Positions 55,807 through 64,000 of a stretch of DNA of 64,000 bases are shown here, in pieces (the first letter of the stretch is position 1; every line of letters begins with the position of its first letter). The stretch covers positions 86,104-150,103 of the forward strand of contig JAQTZZ010000006.1 of NCBI GenBank assembly GCA_028687545.1, given 5' to 3'. The position numbers were made by a program, and so were the translations under genes. The DNA is from Candidatus Wallbacteria bacterium. Lineage in GTDB: Bacteria > Muiribacteriota > JAQTZZ01. The notes under the pieces are model-generated. The model saw only the letters and a program-made list of their open reading frames with translations, had not been told where the DNA came from and searched no databases.

Positions 55807-57671
55807 ACCTTCTGCAGGAAATAAAATCACCTGATGACATCCGTAAATTAAAGCTTCCGGAACTGGAGCAGCTGGCTTTCGAAATCAGGCAGAAAATCCT
55901 CGAGACAGTGGCCAACAACGGCGGTCACCTTGCTCCCAGCCTGGGATGCGTGGAACTGGCCATCGCCCTGCACTATGTTTTTGAAAGTCCAAGGGACAGG
56001 ATCATCTGGGATGTCGGGCATCAGGCATATGCCCACAAACTGCTCACCGGAAGGGTGGAAAGATTCAGTTCGCTAAGGACTTACGGCGGGTTGAGCGGCT
56101 TTCTCAAGCCCGCGGAATCAGCTCACGACATTTTCGGAGCCGGGCACAGCTCAACTTCGATTTCAGCGGCACTCGGAATCACTGTAGCCAGGGATCTTAA
56201 CCACGAAGACCATCACGTGATTGCTGTAATCGGTGACGGTTCGCTGACAGCAGGCCTTGCTTTTGAAGCCATGAATCATGCAGGTCACCTGAAGAAAAAT
56301 CTCCTGGTAGTATTGAATGACAACGAGATGTCGATAGCTCCCAATGTAGGCGCGCTTTCCAGCTATCTGCTGAAAATCAGGAATGATCCGGCATACCGGC
56401 GCTTCAAAGATGATATGGATTACCTGTTCAACTATCTGCCGCCTATCGGAAAGAGCATGGTGCAGCGCTTGAAGGACGTCAAGAATCAGCTGAAACACGT
56501 CGTGGTGCCTGGAGCCTTTTTTGAAGAGCTGGGATTCAAGTATTACGGGCCGATTGATGGCCATGACCTCAGGCAGTTGATTTCCGCTGTCCGCTGGATC
56601 AGGAAGGCACATTTCCCGGTGCTTCTGCATGTAAATACCATCAAAGGCAAAGGATACAAGGTAGCTGAGAACAATCCCGAGATCTTTCATGGAGTCGGGA
56701 GGTTCGACATTGCTTCTGGAAAGTTGCTGTCAGGCGAAGACCTTTCATACACTTCGGTTTTTGGACGGACGATCGTGCGGATTGCCGAGCAGAATCCGAA
56801 GGTACTGGCAATCACCGCAGCCATGCCGCTCGGTACCGGCCTTTCCGAATTCAGGGAAAAGTTCCCTGACCGGTATTTTGATGTGGGCATCTGCGAACAG
56901 CATGCCGTGACTTTTGCCGCAGGCCTAGCCAGAGAAGGATTCAGACCTGTAGTGGCGATCTATACCAGTTTCATCCAGCGGTCTTATGATCAGATCATCC
57001 ACGATGTCGCCCTGCAGAAGCTCCCTGTGATATTCGCTCTGGACAGGGGCGGTCTTGTCGGACAGGATGGTCCGACTCATCACGGGACTTTTGATCTGAG
57101 CTTTTTAAGAACCGTGCCTGGGCTTGTGATTGCAGTCCCCCGCAATGCCACGCAGCTGAAAAATCTTCTCTATACTGCCGTCGGATCTACCGAAAAGCCT
57201 TTTGCCATCCGCTATCCCCGGGGCAGCGCTGGAATCAGAGAACTGGATACGTCGAGTGAGATTCTGCCTGTCGGCCGTGGAGAAATCGTTGTCGCAGGAA
57301 GTGATTTCCTGGTAATCGCGCTGGGAAGGATGGTGGAAAATGCCCAGCAGGCAGTCGCAAGCCTTACTGCAGGCGGCAAATACGGCACATTGCTGAATCC
57401 GATCTTTCTGAAGCCTATTGACGAGGATTTGCTGCTCTCTGAAATTCGAAAACATCAGAAAGTGATTACTGTTGAAGAAAACACTATAATCGGTGGACTG
57501 GGAAGCGCAGTGCTTGAATTGATGGCCAGGCACGGATTGAAGGCCGATATGCTGACGCTTGGCGTACCTGACGAATTTGTCCAGCACGGGACAGTTGAAG
57601 AACTGCTGCATGAACTGGGTCTGGATGCTGAAGGGATAGAAAAAAGCATCCGGAAGTTCATTGAAGAATAG
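55803..57671 (+). CDS. dxs: 1-deoxy-D-xylulose-5-phosphate synthase
   Basis: A 622-residue thiamine diphosphate enzyme, first in the MEP pathway. Motifs: VWDVGHQAYAHKLLTGR-type WDVGHQAYAHKLLTGR, GAGHSSTSISAALG, the ThDP site GDGSLTAGLAFEAMNHAG, HVNTIKGKGY, ICEQHAVTFAAGLAREG with the catalytic Glu, and DRGGLVGQDGPTHHG. ATG 55803 is preceded by GGAGATGG and overlaps the ispF stop. Length is normal. Confidence 0.98.
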   Translation: MNLLQEIKSPDDIRKLKLPELEQLAFEIRQKILETVANNGGHLAPSLGCVELAIALHYVFESPRDRIIWDVGHQAYAHKLLTGRVERFSSLRTYGGLSGFLKPAESAHDIFGAGHSSTSISAALGITVARDLNHEDHHVIAVIGDGSLTAGLAFEAMNHAGHLKKNLLVVLNDNEMSIAPNVGALSSYLLKIRNDPAYRRFKDDMDYLFNYLPPIGKSMVQRLKDVKNQLKHVVVPGAFFEELGFKYYGPIDGHDLRQLISAVRWIRKAHFPVLLHVNTIKGKGYKVAENNPEIFHGVGRFDIASGKLLSGEDLSYTSVFGRTIVRIAEQNPKVLAITAAMPLGTGLSEFREKFPDRYFDVGICEQHAVTFAAGLAREGFRPVVAIYTSFIQRSYDQIIHDVALQKLPVIFALDRGGLVGQDGPTHHGTFDLSFLRTVPGLVIAVPRNATQLKNLLYTAVGSTEKPFAIRYPRGSAGIRELDTSSEILPVGRGEIVVAGSDFLVIALGRMVENAQQAVASLTAGGKYGTLLNPIFLKPIDEDLLLSEIRKHQKVITVEENTIIGGLGSAVLELMARHGLKADMLTLGVPDEFVQHGTVEELLHELGLDAEGIEKSIRKFIEE

Positions 57672-57707
57672 TAATGCTGATATGTATATCAAAAGCATGG
57701 GGGATTC

Positions 57708-58931
57708 ATGGAACTGAGCAGTCTGTTTAAGATGGGTCTTGACCAGAACGCGACCGAGATCATTTTCAGTACAGGAGCCCCGATTTTCGTGAAAATCAGT
57801 GGCGAAATCAAGCCCCTTACCGGAGAGACGCTAAAGGAAGACACCCAGAAGAAAATCCTGGAAAAAATCGTGGGAGCCGACAGGATCGGCGATTACCTGG
57901 CTGAAAAAAAAGATCAGGACAGGACAGTTGACATTCCTGAAGTCGGCAGATTCCGGCTGAATCTCTTTTCCATGGATAAGGGCTTTACCATGATCTTCAG
58001 GCCGATCAAAAGGAAAGTTCCCTCACTTGAGGAAATGGGAGTTCCTGAAAGTGTGCTCTCAACGATCGACAAGGGCGAAGGGCTGATCATCCTGAATGGC
58101 CCGGGGGGAAGCGGAAAGAGCACATTGTTCGGCAGCATCATCGACCGCATCAACCAGAATCGCAGATGCGTGATAATTTCGCTGGAAAAACCAATCGAAT
58201 ATATTTACCAGAATGGCAAGGGACTTGTGATACAGCGCGAAATCGGCAAGGATGTGGAGTCTTTCTCCGAGGCCCTGGAAGTGATCCAGCATCAGAATCC
58301 GGAAGTGATCTGCATCAATGACATGGAAGAGCCCAATCTCTGGCTTCCGATTCTGAAACTTGGCATGACTCAGCACCTTGTGATAGTGACACTGGACATG
58401 GTGAACTGCATTCAAGGCCTGGAGTATATTCTGCACCAGTTCGCTGATTTTCAGCGCAAGCAGATTCTGACACTGATGGCCGGTTCGCTTAAACTGGTAA
58501 TTTCCCAGAAGCTGATGTACAGCAAGGAAAAGAAGCCGCTGTTTCTGCGCGAGATTCTTCAGGTCAACCAGAACATCATGAAACTTCTGCTGGAAGATAA
58601 GCTGTTCATGCTGCCGACAGTGATGAAAGGCGGAGCCAAGGAGGGCCAGCTGACTTTTGAAGACAGCATGAGGAAATTCATAGAAGCAGGACAGATGGAT
58701 GTGCCGAAGAGCGGAGAGGTCAGCGAGGATGTGGCGAGGAGCACCGGAGATATCACGGCACTTGAAAAGCAGCTTTATGACGCCAATGTTGAAACCAGAA
58801 AGCGGGCTGAAACAGAACTGAGAAAACTCCAGGAAAGCGGAAATAAAGCTGCACAACGTATCCTGGAAGAGTTCTCCCGCTTCTTTGTCACCAACTTCGA
58901 GGATCAGAAAAAAGGCCCCCGGCTGGGGTGA
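57708..58931 (+). CDS. PilT/PilU-like ATPase, catalytic motifs altered
   Basis: A 407-residue secretion-type ATPase resembling the retraction motor PilT. Walker A GPGGSGKST is at 131-139. The Asp box EDPIE reads EKPIE, the Walker B that is VGEMRD reads CINDMEE, and the His box TGHLVFATLHT reads TQHLVIVTLDM. These changes suggest weak or no ATPase activity, so it may be a regulatory paralogue. A helical C-terminal tail (about 320-407) is extra. It follows dxs by 36 bp and may share its transcript. Confidence 0.82.
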   Translation: MELSSLFKMGLDQNATEIIFSTGAPIFVKISGEIKPLTGETLKEDTQKKILEKIVGADRIGDYLAEKKDQDRTVDIPEVGRFRLNLFSMDKGFTMIFRPIKRKVPSLEEMGVPESVLSTIDKGEGLIILNGPGGSGKSTLFGSIIDRINQNRRCVIISLEKPIEYIYQNGKGLVIQREIGKDVESFSEALEVIQHQNPEVICINDMEEPNLWLPILKLGMTQHLVIVTLDMVNCIQGLEYILHQFADFQRKQILTLMAGSLKLVISQKLMYSKEKKPLFLREILQVNQNIMKLLLEDKLFMLPTVMKGGAKEGQLTFEDSMRKFIEAGQMDVPKSGEVSEDVARSTGDITALEKQLYDANVETRKRAETELRKLQESGNKAAQRILEEFSRFFVTNFEDQKKGPRLG

Positions 58932-58959
58932 TGTGGGAAGTTGGGGACATGTCGCGGCT

Positions 58960-59015
58960 AGATGGGGTCTGGTCGTTCACCCAAAGCCAGCCCCAAAATC
59001 GACCTGACCCCATCT
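58960..59015. repeat. 10-bp inverted repeat AGATGGGGTC/GACCCCATCT
   Basis: AGATGGGGTC (58960-58969) and GACCCCATCT (59006-59015) are perfect inverted repeats, starting 29 bp after the PilT-like gene. GACCCCATCT occurs again at 48400-48409 beside the decayed MNT-HEPN pair. Such GACCCC motifs are common in REP-type elements. Confidence 0.5.
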
Positions 59016-59051
59016 GAATGCGAAAGCTCTTGCATCGAATTGAGCCCTATT

Positions 59052-59310
59052 GGAGGCTTCGCCTCCACGCAACATAGGCCAAGGGAAGATTTCACCTTCC
59101 CTTGGCGAACCCTTCCATCAGAGCGACTCCGCCCCTCTGAACTCCCCGGCGGGGAGTAAATGGATTCTACTTCTCTCACAAAATGTTTTTACCATATATT
59201 TGAAAACAGAATGGATAACCTGACTAAGAAGGTCTACGCGTCTTTACCCAAGGTCTGGAGCAACCCTCTCAACCCCGCCACATCCAGGAGCGGCTAAGAA
59301 AGGTTTCAAC
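59052..59310 (+). repeat. Structured dispersed repeat, copy B
   Basis: From 59071 this matches copy A at 41918-42155. The first hairpin GCCAAGGGAAG (59078-59088)/CTTCCCTTGGC (59096-59106) keeps pairing through a compensatory change against copy A. It is followed by TCAGAG/CTCTGA and CTCCCC-GGC-GGGGAG hairpins and the conserved tail (GCGTCTTTACCCAAGG, CCCTCTCAACCCC). A small hairpin TGGAGGC-TTC-GCCTCCA (59051-59067) precedes it. No gene is supported across 58932-59485. Confidence 0.75.
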
Positions 59311-59332
59311 AATCAGAGAATTACCTCCCGTC

Positions 59333-59352
59333 ATTCCAGCGCAAGCTGGAAT
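59333..59352. other. Hairpin ATTCCAGC-GCAA-GCTGGAAT
   Basis: A perfect 8-bp stem with a GCAA tetraloop, preceded by CCGTC. The form matches the widespread short REP-like palindromes (CGTCATTCC...GGAATC). It is followed by CTATCTATTTAT, so a weak terminator is also possible. Confidence 0.5.
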
Positions 59353-59573
59353 CTATCTATTTATGACATGTGAAAAGATGGGTTTATGCTGGGACTGAAA
59401 GCGCCTGGACTATCTTTGGGTAACACTGAAACATGAAGTTCAGCAATGTTGAACACGATTGAAAGTTGGGTAATAAGTGATTATTATGGCAATAAGATCA
59501 AGTGAATTTATGAAGATGCTGAGAAAATTATCAAAGACTAAACGAGCGCTATTTTCTCCAGAAGGAAACAACT

Positions 59574-59774
59574 ATGTCCGATTTACAACTGAAGAGTAAA
59601 GGGCAAGGGATTCAGTTCATTGGGTTGTTGATTTTATTAGCTGGTACGCGCGGTTTTTTCATCTTTCAAGGCGATTTAAATTTCTTGTATTTTCCTGGTT
59701 TGATTGTTTCCGTAATCATTTTTGCTATATGCTTATCTCGGGGTGGTGCGCTGATACAAAAAAGTAAAGAGTGA
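59574..59774 (+). CDS. Small membrane protein, two predicted segments
   Basis: A 66-residue protein with two hydrophobic helices (about 14-30 and 37-55). GAAGGAAAC precedes the ATG. A second short frame (59486-59599, 37 codons, MAIRSSEFMKMLRKLSKTK start) overlaps its beginning, so translational coupling or a decayed upstream gene is possible. No family recognised. Only moderate support that it is expressed. Confidence 0.5.
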   Translation: MSDLQLKSKGQGIQFIGLLILLAGTRGFFIFQGDLNFLYFPGLIVSVIIFAICLSRGGALIQKSKE

Positions 59775-59794
59775 TTATTAAAAATGGACATGAA

Positions 59795-59841
59795 AGTGTA
59801 GCTGAGACCAGTGTAGCCGAGACCGCAGTGTAGCCGAGACC
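59795..59841. repeat. Three tandem copies of AGTGTAGCCGAGACC
   Basis: The 15-bp unit occurs at 59795-59809 (one mismatch), 59810-59824 and 59827-59841, the last separated by two bases. It lies about 65 bp upstream of the promoter of the PIN-domain module. It could be direct-repeat operator sites or slippage products. Confidence 0.65.
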
Positions 59842-59903
59842 GTATCTCAACATTGACATTCGAAGTATGAAATAGCCGGGGTTGAGCGGGAAAGAGGGAT
59901 TGA

Positions 59904-59934
59904 TTGAAACCGGCGGTGGGAAATAGGGTATAAT
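59904..59934 (+). promoter_or_regulatory. Candidate promoter of the PIN-domain module
   Basis: TTGAAA (59904-59909), 19-bp spacer and a perfect TATAAT (59929-59934), 20 bp before the ATG. The spacer is longer than ideal. Confidence 0.5.
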
Positions 59935-59954
59935 AATGCTTGTAGAGGTGTGAT

Positions 59955-60425
59955 ATGAAACTGCTTCAAGTGTATGTTGATGCCTCAGTGATTGGAGGGT
60001 GCGTTGACGATGAATTCGCGCTCTTCAGCAGGAAATTATGGGATAAATTCATTAAGGGAGAAATGATCCAGGTTCTCTCTGAGCATACATTGAGGGAATT
60101 ACAGGGTGCACCTGAAAAAGTCCGGGTGCTGCTGCTCGAGATTCCTTCACAATACCAATTTGTGCTGCCGGACAGTCCTGATGCCGATGCATTGGCTGAT
60201 GAATACCTCAAACATGGAGTTGTCGGTCCCGGTAGTCGTGCAGATGCATTGCATATAGCTCTAGCAACGATCGGGAAAGTGGATGTGTTAGTCAGCTGGA
60301 ATTTCAAGCATATAGTCAATCTCGGCAGGATACGCATGTTCAATGCCGTGAATTTGCAGCAAGGCTATGGTTTGATGGAAATCCGTTCTCCCAGGGAGGT
60401 TCTGTGCGATGAAAAAGACATTTGA
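59955..60425 (+). CDS. PIN-domain protein, probable toxin
   Basis: A 156-residue PIN-fold protein. Asp8 in YVDASVIGG is the first acidic ligand; Glu in EHTLRELQ, Asp in SRADALHIALA, and SWNFKHIVN fit the remaining metal site. PIN domains are metal-dependent ribonucleases and are the toxin in VapBC-like modules. It overlaps the next gene by 17 bp; the toxin comes first, opposite to classical VapBC. Tandem repeats lie upstream. Confidence 0.87.
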   Translation: MKLLQVYVDASVIGGCVDDEFALFSRKLWDKFIKGEMIQVLSEHTLRELQGAPEKVRVLLLEIPSQYQFVLPDSPDADALADEYLKHGVVGPGSRADALHIALATIGKVDVLVSWNFKHIVNLGRIRMFNAVNLQQGYGLMEIRSPREVLCDEKDI

Positions 60426-60591
60426 CGCTGTTGAATGGATGAGAAAACGACGGGAAGAAATTGATCGCGAAGACAGTGGGTTGACATGGGCCGAAAAGTG
60501 CCGCAAAACCCGCGAAATTTTGGAATCTGATCCTGGATTCAAGGATATTATCAATCACCTGGAATCCAAGAAACCTATCCGTGCCGCTTAA
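60409..60591 (+). CDS. Probable antitoxin of the PIN-domain module
   Basis: A 60-residue charged protein (KTFDAVEWMRKRREEIDRED ... SGLTWAEKCRKTREIL). Such short proteins with a xxVxxMRxxRxxI start accompany PIN-domain toxins in many accessory regions. GGGAGG precedes the ATG. It overlaps the toxin gene, and 60592-60777 afterwards holds nothing recognisable. Assignment is from size and context. Confidence 0.75.
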   Translation: MKKTFDAVEWMRKRREEIDREDSGLTWAEKCRKTREILESDPGFKDIINHLESKKPIRAA

Positions 60592-60777
60592 TGGAGAAAC
60601 CGGGAATGGGAGAAAAGCTGACTTTATTCGAACTTCCGATTTCAGCTCAAATGTGGACGAGAAAAATTGCATAAGGATATAACTAAGCACCTTGGTCCTT
60701 TGGTGCCTTCCATAAATTGACAGACCGGCGGATTGTTTGAAATAATCATCTCAATAAAAAAATTCCAGGGAGGATTT

Positions 60778-61959
60778 GTGAACAACGCTTATATAGTCTC
60801 AGCAGTCAGAACTGCGATCGGGAATTTCGGCGGATCCCTTGCCGGCTTCAGCGCGGTTCAGCTCGGCACCATCGCCGCAAAGGAAGCCCTGAAGCGGGGA
60901 AACCTCAACCCGGCTGATGTGGACGAAGTGCTGATGGGCTGCATTCTCCAGGCCTCACTTGGGCAGAACGTGGCCAGGCAGGTGCAGATAGGCGCAGGAA
61001 TACCGGTGGAAAAGACAGCCATGACCATCAACATGCTCTGCGGTTCAGGGCTGAGATCAGTGGCCATGGCTGCCCAGGCGGTCAAGGCTGGGGACGCTGA
61101 GCTGATCATTGCCGGCGGCACTGAGAGCATGAGCAATTCCCCCTATTACCTCACCACCAACCGCTTCGGCGCCAAGATGGGGCATCAGACCATCCAGGAT
61201 TCGATGATCATGGACGGACTGACCGATGTTTTCAACAATTACCACATGGGCATCACTGCGGAAAACATCGCTGAAAAATATAAAATAACCAGACAGGAGC
61301 AGGATGCATTCGCCTGCGCTTCCCAGAATAAGGCCGAGGCAGCCATCAAGGCCGGCAGATACCAGGATGAAATAGTAGCTGTCGCCATACCCCAGAAAAA
61401 GGGCGACCCGATCCAGTTCAGCCAAGACGAATTCCCCAGATTCGGCTGCACTGTCGAGGGGCTTGCCAAATTGAAGCCTGCTTTCAAGAAAGACGGCACA
61501 GTCACCGCAGCCAACGCTTCAGGAATCAATGACGGAGCAGCGGCTGTGGCAGTCTGTTCCGAGAATTATCTGAAAAAGAACAATCTCAAGCCCATGGCCA
61601 GGATCGTCGCCTATGCCTACAGCGGAGTCGATCCTTCGGTGATGGGGCTTGGACCCGTGGGAGCGGTACGCGCCACTCTGGACAGAGCGGGCTGGAAAAT
61701 TTCCGACCTTGAGCTGATCGAAGCCAATGAAGCCTTTGCGGTGCAGTCGATTGCCGTCGGCCGCGACCTCGGCTGGGACATATCCAGAGTCAATGTGAAC
61801 GGCGGGGCAATAGCCCTCGGGCATCCGATCGGAGCTTCAGGCGACAGGATCCTGGTGACCCTGCTCTACGAGATGAAAAAGAGAAATCTGCGGAAAGGCC
61901 TGGCTACTCTCTGCATCGGCGGAGGCATGGGAATTGCTGTGGCAGTAGAAGCTGCCTGA
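60778..61959 (+). CDS. Acetyl-CoA C-acetyltransferase (thiolase)
   Basis: A 393-residue thiolase. The acyl-carrying Cys is in [16 protein letters not shown], with [30 protein letters not shown] and the second Cys in [11 protein letters not shown]; all catalytic residues are present. It condenses two acetyl-CoA or cleaves acetoacetyl-CoA. The start is GTG 60778, preceded by CAGGGAGG; the frame extending to 60733 lacks family similarity. It stands alone, ending in a terminator before rpoB. Confidence 0.95.
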   Translation: MNNAYIVSAVRTAIGNFGGSLAGFSAVQLGTIAAKEALKRGNLNPADVDEVLMGCILQASLGQNVARQVQIGAGIPVEKTAMTINMLCGSGLRSVAMAAQAVKAGDAELIIAGGTESMSNSPYYLTTNRFGAKMGHQTIQDSMIMDGLTDVFNNYHMGITAENIAEKYKITRQEQDAFACASQNKAEAAIKAGRYQDEIVAVAIPQKKGDPIQFSQDEFPRFGCTVEGLAKLKPAFKKDGTVTAANASGINDGAAAVAVCSENYLKKNNLKPMARIVAYAYSGVDPSVMGLGPVGAVRATLDRAGWKISDLELIEANEAFAVQSIAVGRDLGWDISRVNVNGGAIALGHPIGASGDRILVTLLYEMKKRNLRKGLATLCIGGGMGIAVAVEAA

Positions 61960-61983
61960 GATCGACTTTTTCAGTTCATCCCG

Positions 61984-62020
61984 ACTCACCGGATTGGTGA
62001 GTGGTAATTTATTTTTTTAT
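61984..62020 (+). terminator. Terminator after the thiolase gene
   Basis: ACTCACC (61984-61990), loop GGATT, GGTGAGT (61996-62002), then GGTAATTTATTTTTTTA. A 7-bp perfect stem followed by a T-rich stretch, 24 bp after the stop codon. Confidence 0.7.
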
Positions 62021-62048
62021 TGACTTCAGATATACCCTGACATACATT
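62020..62048 (+). promoter_or_regulatory. Promoter of rpoB
   Basis: TTGACT (62020-62025), a 17-bp spacer and TACATT (62043-62048). The leader to the rpoB ATG is about 155 bp, AT-rich. rpoB thus appears to be transcribed independently from its own promoter here, since a thiolase gene and terminator precede it. Confidence 0.65.
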
Positions 62049-62208
62049 ATTTACACCTTAAGAAGTATGGGGAAATTATTACAGAATTCTTCATTATTTT
62101 CTTTTCTTCTCCCGACAGTTCAGTTTCATTCAAAATATCATTACTTAAGAGGCATTTACAGAATTTTAATTTTCAAGATTCTCATAAAATAAATTAAAGG
62201 GGGAATTG

Positions 62209-64000
62209 ATGCCTAAAATCATCAGGGTGGGTAATCGCGACAAAATCAGCTTTCAAAAGCTGCCCCAGAAGCTCGACGTCCCGAATCTGATCGACGTTCA
62301 GCTCAGTTCTTATTACTGGTTTCTTCAGCCCGAACGTGAAACGAACGAACGCAGGCGGCAGGGCATGCACGAGGTTTTCCTGGAGATTTTTCCGATCCAG
62401 GATTTTTCCGGAAACCTGGTGCTGGATTACGTGGAGTACAACCTGGGACTGGGCCGATGCAAAAAATGTCCGGGACTCAAGAAAAGCCCTGAAGAGAACT
62501 GCAGATTTTTCAAATGCCACTATCGTGAACGAAAATGTCAGATTTTCAACCTGTATGGCCGGCCCTACCGGGTGAAATATCTTCCTGAGGACTGCCGCAA
62601 GCTTGACCAGACATTCAGCATCCCCTTGAATCTGAAGGTGAAACTGATCAATAAAAATACCGGAGAAGTTAAAGAGCAGGAAGTATTCCTCTGTAACCTT
62701 CCCCTGATGACCACCAGCGGGACATACGTATTCAACGGCGCTGAACGTGTCGTGGTGAATCAGCTGCATCGCTCCCCGGGTGTGTATTTCGGCTATGACC
62801 GGATAAAAAAAATCTATGATGCAAGGATAATTCCTGGCAGGGGCGCCTGGGTGGAAATCGAACTGGACCTGATCAAGGATTCAATCTATATCAGGCTGGA
62901 CCGCAAACGCAAGGTCTACATCTCCGCGTTTCTGCGTTCCCTGGGATTTCTCAAGGATGACACTATCCTGGAACGGTTCAGTGCCAATCCCTATATTAAA
63001 AACACACTGGTAAACGATAAAGCGGCCACATACGAAGAAGCCCTGAAGGAAATTTATTCCAGGCAGCGGCCGGGCGAGCCGTTCACTGTGGAAAACGCCG
63101 AAAATCATCTGCAGCAGCTTTTGTTCAATCCCAGAAGGTATGATCTTTCCGATGTGGGAAGGTATAAGCTGAACAATAAGCTGCGGATGCGTTCCAGGAT
63201 CGTCCGCCGTAAGGCAGCTCAGACAATCATCAAGGCCGATACCAATGAGATTCTGGTGGAACCGGGCGAAAACATCAACACCCGAACCTCCGAACTGATC
63301 GAAGATACCGGCGTCGACATGATCAAAGTTGTCAACGACGACGGCGAGGAATTCGTAATTTACAACGAGCAGGATTTCGAAGAATTGAAAATCCGGGATC
63401 TTCTGTATCTGGTTGAAGAAGTGAAGATGGGAAAGACTGTGCTGGCTGTCGGTACTCCTGTCAATACAGAAGTGATTGAACAGTTCAGTTCTCTCATAGA
63501 CCGCAAATTCATCGTCAAGCGCAACGAGGACGGCGAACCGAAGGTTGTGGACCTCACCGAACTCAACCGCTGGTATGGTGAAGTTGAACTGTACAACATG
63601 GACAATGAAGATTTGAATCGCAAGCGTGTGCTTGGACGAATCGTACACAATGAAATCAAGAAAGGATCCAGGGTCATTGCCAAGGTGGGTGAAGAGATCA
63701 ATTTTTCCATCTGGGCTGCGATCAAGAACATGGATATCAGAAAGATAATTGTGAAAAAAGGTCGTCTGATCACAGTGGATGACATTGTTGGAACCATCCG
63801 TTATCTGCTTGAATTTGCCAACGGCATTGGTAATGAGGACGATATTGATCATCTTGGAAACCGCCGTGTCAGGATGTGGGAGAGCAGCTGCAGAATCATT
63901 TCAGGATCGCCCTGATGAAGATGGAGCGCGAGATCAAGGAAAGAATGACGATCCAGGATCCTTCAGGCATCACTCCTCAGGCTCTGATCAATTCCAAGCC
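62209..64000 (+). CDS. rpoB: RNA polymerase beta subunit, 5' part, with a frameshift near 63873
   Basis: Conserved beta-subunit segments appear in order: [71 protein letters not shown] and [12 protein letters not shown]. The frame then stops at 63915, but the expected continuation [20 protein letters not shown] is found one frame over, from 63876 to the window edge. One base appears to be missing near 63874. Two lineage-specific insertions occur: a Cys-rich one (about residues 81-127) and one of about 195 residues (about 327-521). AAAGGGGGAATTG precedes ATG 62209. The rest of the gene lies outside the window. Confidence 0.95.

Noticed and set aside
59486..59599. A 37-codon frame beginning MAIRSSEFMKML
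   Set aside because: It has no clear ribosome site or family pattern and overlaps the small membrane protein gene; it might be a remnant but is not supported as a gene.
62881..63852. A 323-codon minus-strand frame within rpoB
   Set aside because: It is a mirror of the conserved rpoB reading frame; its protein has no recognisable domain.

Overview
The window is a bacterial chromosome segment of about 64 kb and roughly half G+C. It is gene-dense and dominated by housekeeping genes, with one visibly AT-rich accessory island at about 43.0-47.8 kb. I cannot name the organism. An LCP protein, Prp, a DUF370 protein beside gyrB and a rplU-prp-rpmA-nadD-obg-yqeK-LCP gene order recall Firmicutes. Predicted outer-membrane beta-barrels, a Wza-like export protein, a FecR-domain protein and type IV pilin-like proteins point to a diderm. 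HEAT- and TPR-rich proteins and the low similarity of many genes suggest an uncultured deep-branching phylum; this is inference.

Layout. 1-780: four tRNA genes (Ser-GCU partial, Arg-GCG, Ser-CGA, Ser-GGA) with duplicated flanks and an inverted-repeat element. 782-2671: a HEAT-repeat protein. 2738-17972, minus strand: a long core block that in transcription order reads hpt, MBL hydrolase, KTSC protein, a MITE-like repeat, DciA-like, DUF370, gyrB, gyrA, FtsB/DivIC-like, HEAT protein, then rplU, prp, rpmA, nadD, obg, yqeK, LCP, tgt and a Xer recombinase with its own promoter. 18151-22902: maf followed by a pseudopilin cluster and secreted proteins. 22980-23056: tRNA-Val. 23265-26719: a HerA-family ATPase fused to a long TPR domain, and a PepSY-like secreted protein. 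26740-30424, minus: pcm, FecR-domain protein, coiled-coil protein, beta-barrel. 30470-35552: an unrecognised protein, a small membrane protein, a FliA-type sigma factor, a FapA-type polymer protein and a phosphodiester glycosidase. 35632-36930: a DUF4143 ATPase. 37095-41912: an operon of a GNAT acetyltransferase, a LuxE-like acyl-protein synthetase and a LuxC reductase fused to an adenylate-forming ligase.

41918-48366 is the accessory stretch: a structured dispersed repeat, a ParE-type toxin-antitoxin pair, five or six AT-rich genes mostly for membrane proteins (GYF_2-RDD, J-domain and others), and a decayed MNT-HEPN pair. 48470-51415: a membrane TPR protein with an Mrr-like tail, a polysaccharide-export-type protein and a Wzc-like protein whose kinase domain lacks a P-loop. 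51590-58931: a degenerate GGDEF protein divergent from efp, then xseA-xseB-ispA-ispF-dxs and a PilT-like ATPase. 58932-59573 holds the second copy of the structured repeat. Then come a small membrane protein, a PIN-domain toxin pair, a thiolase and the start of rpoB, which carries a frameshift near 63873 and two lineage-specific insertions.

The points most worth following are the GNAT-LuxE-LuxC/ligase operon, the HerA-TPR fusion, the covarying structured repeat, the GyrB TOPRIM Glu-to-Gly change, the Cys-rich insertion in RpoB, and Prp beside an L27 that lacks the Prp cleavage extension.
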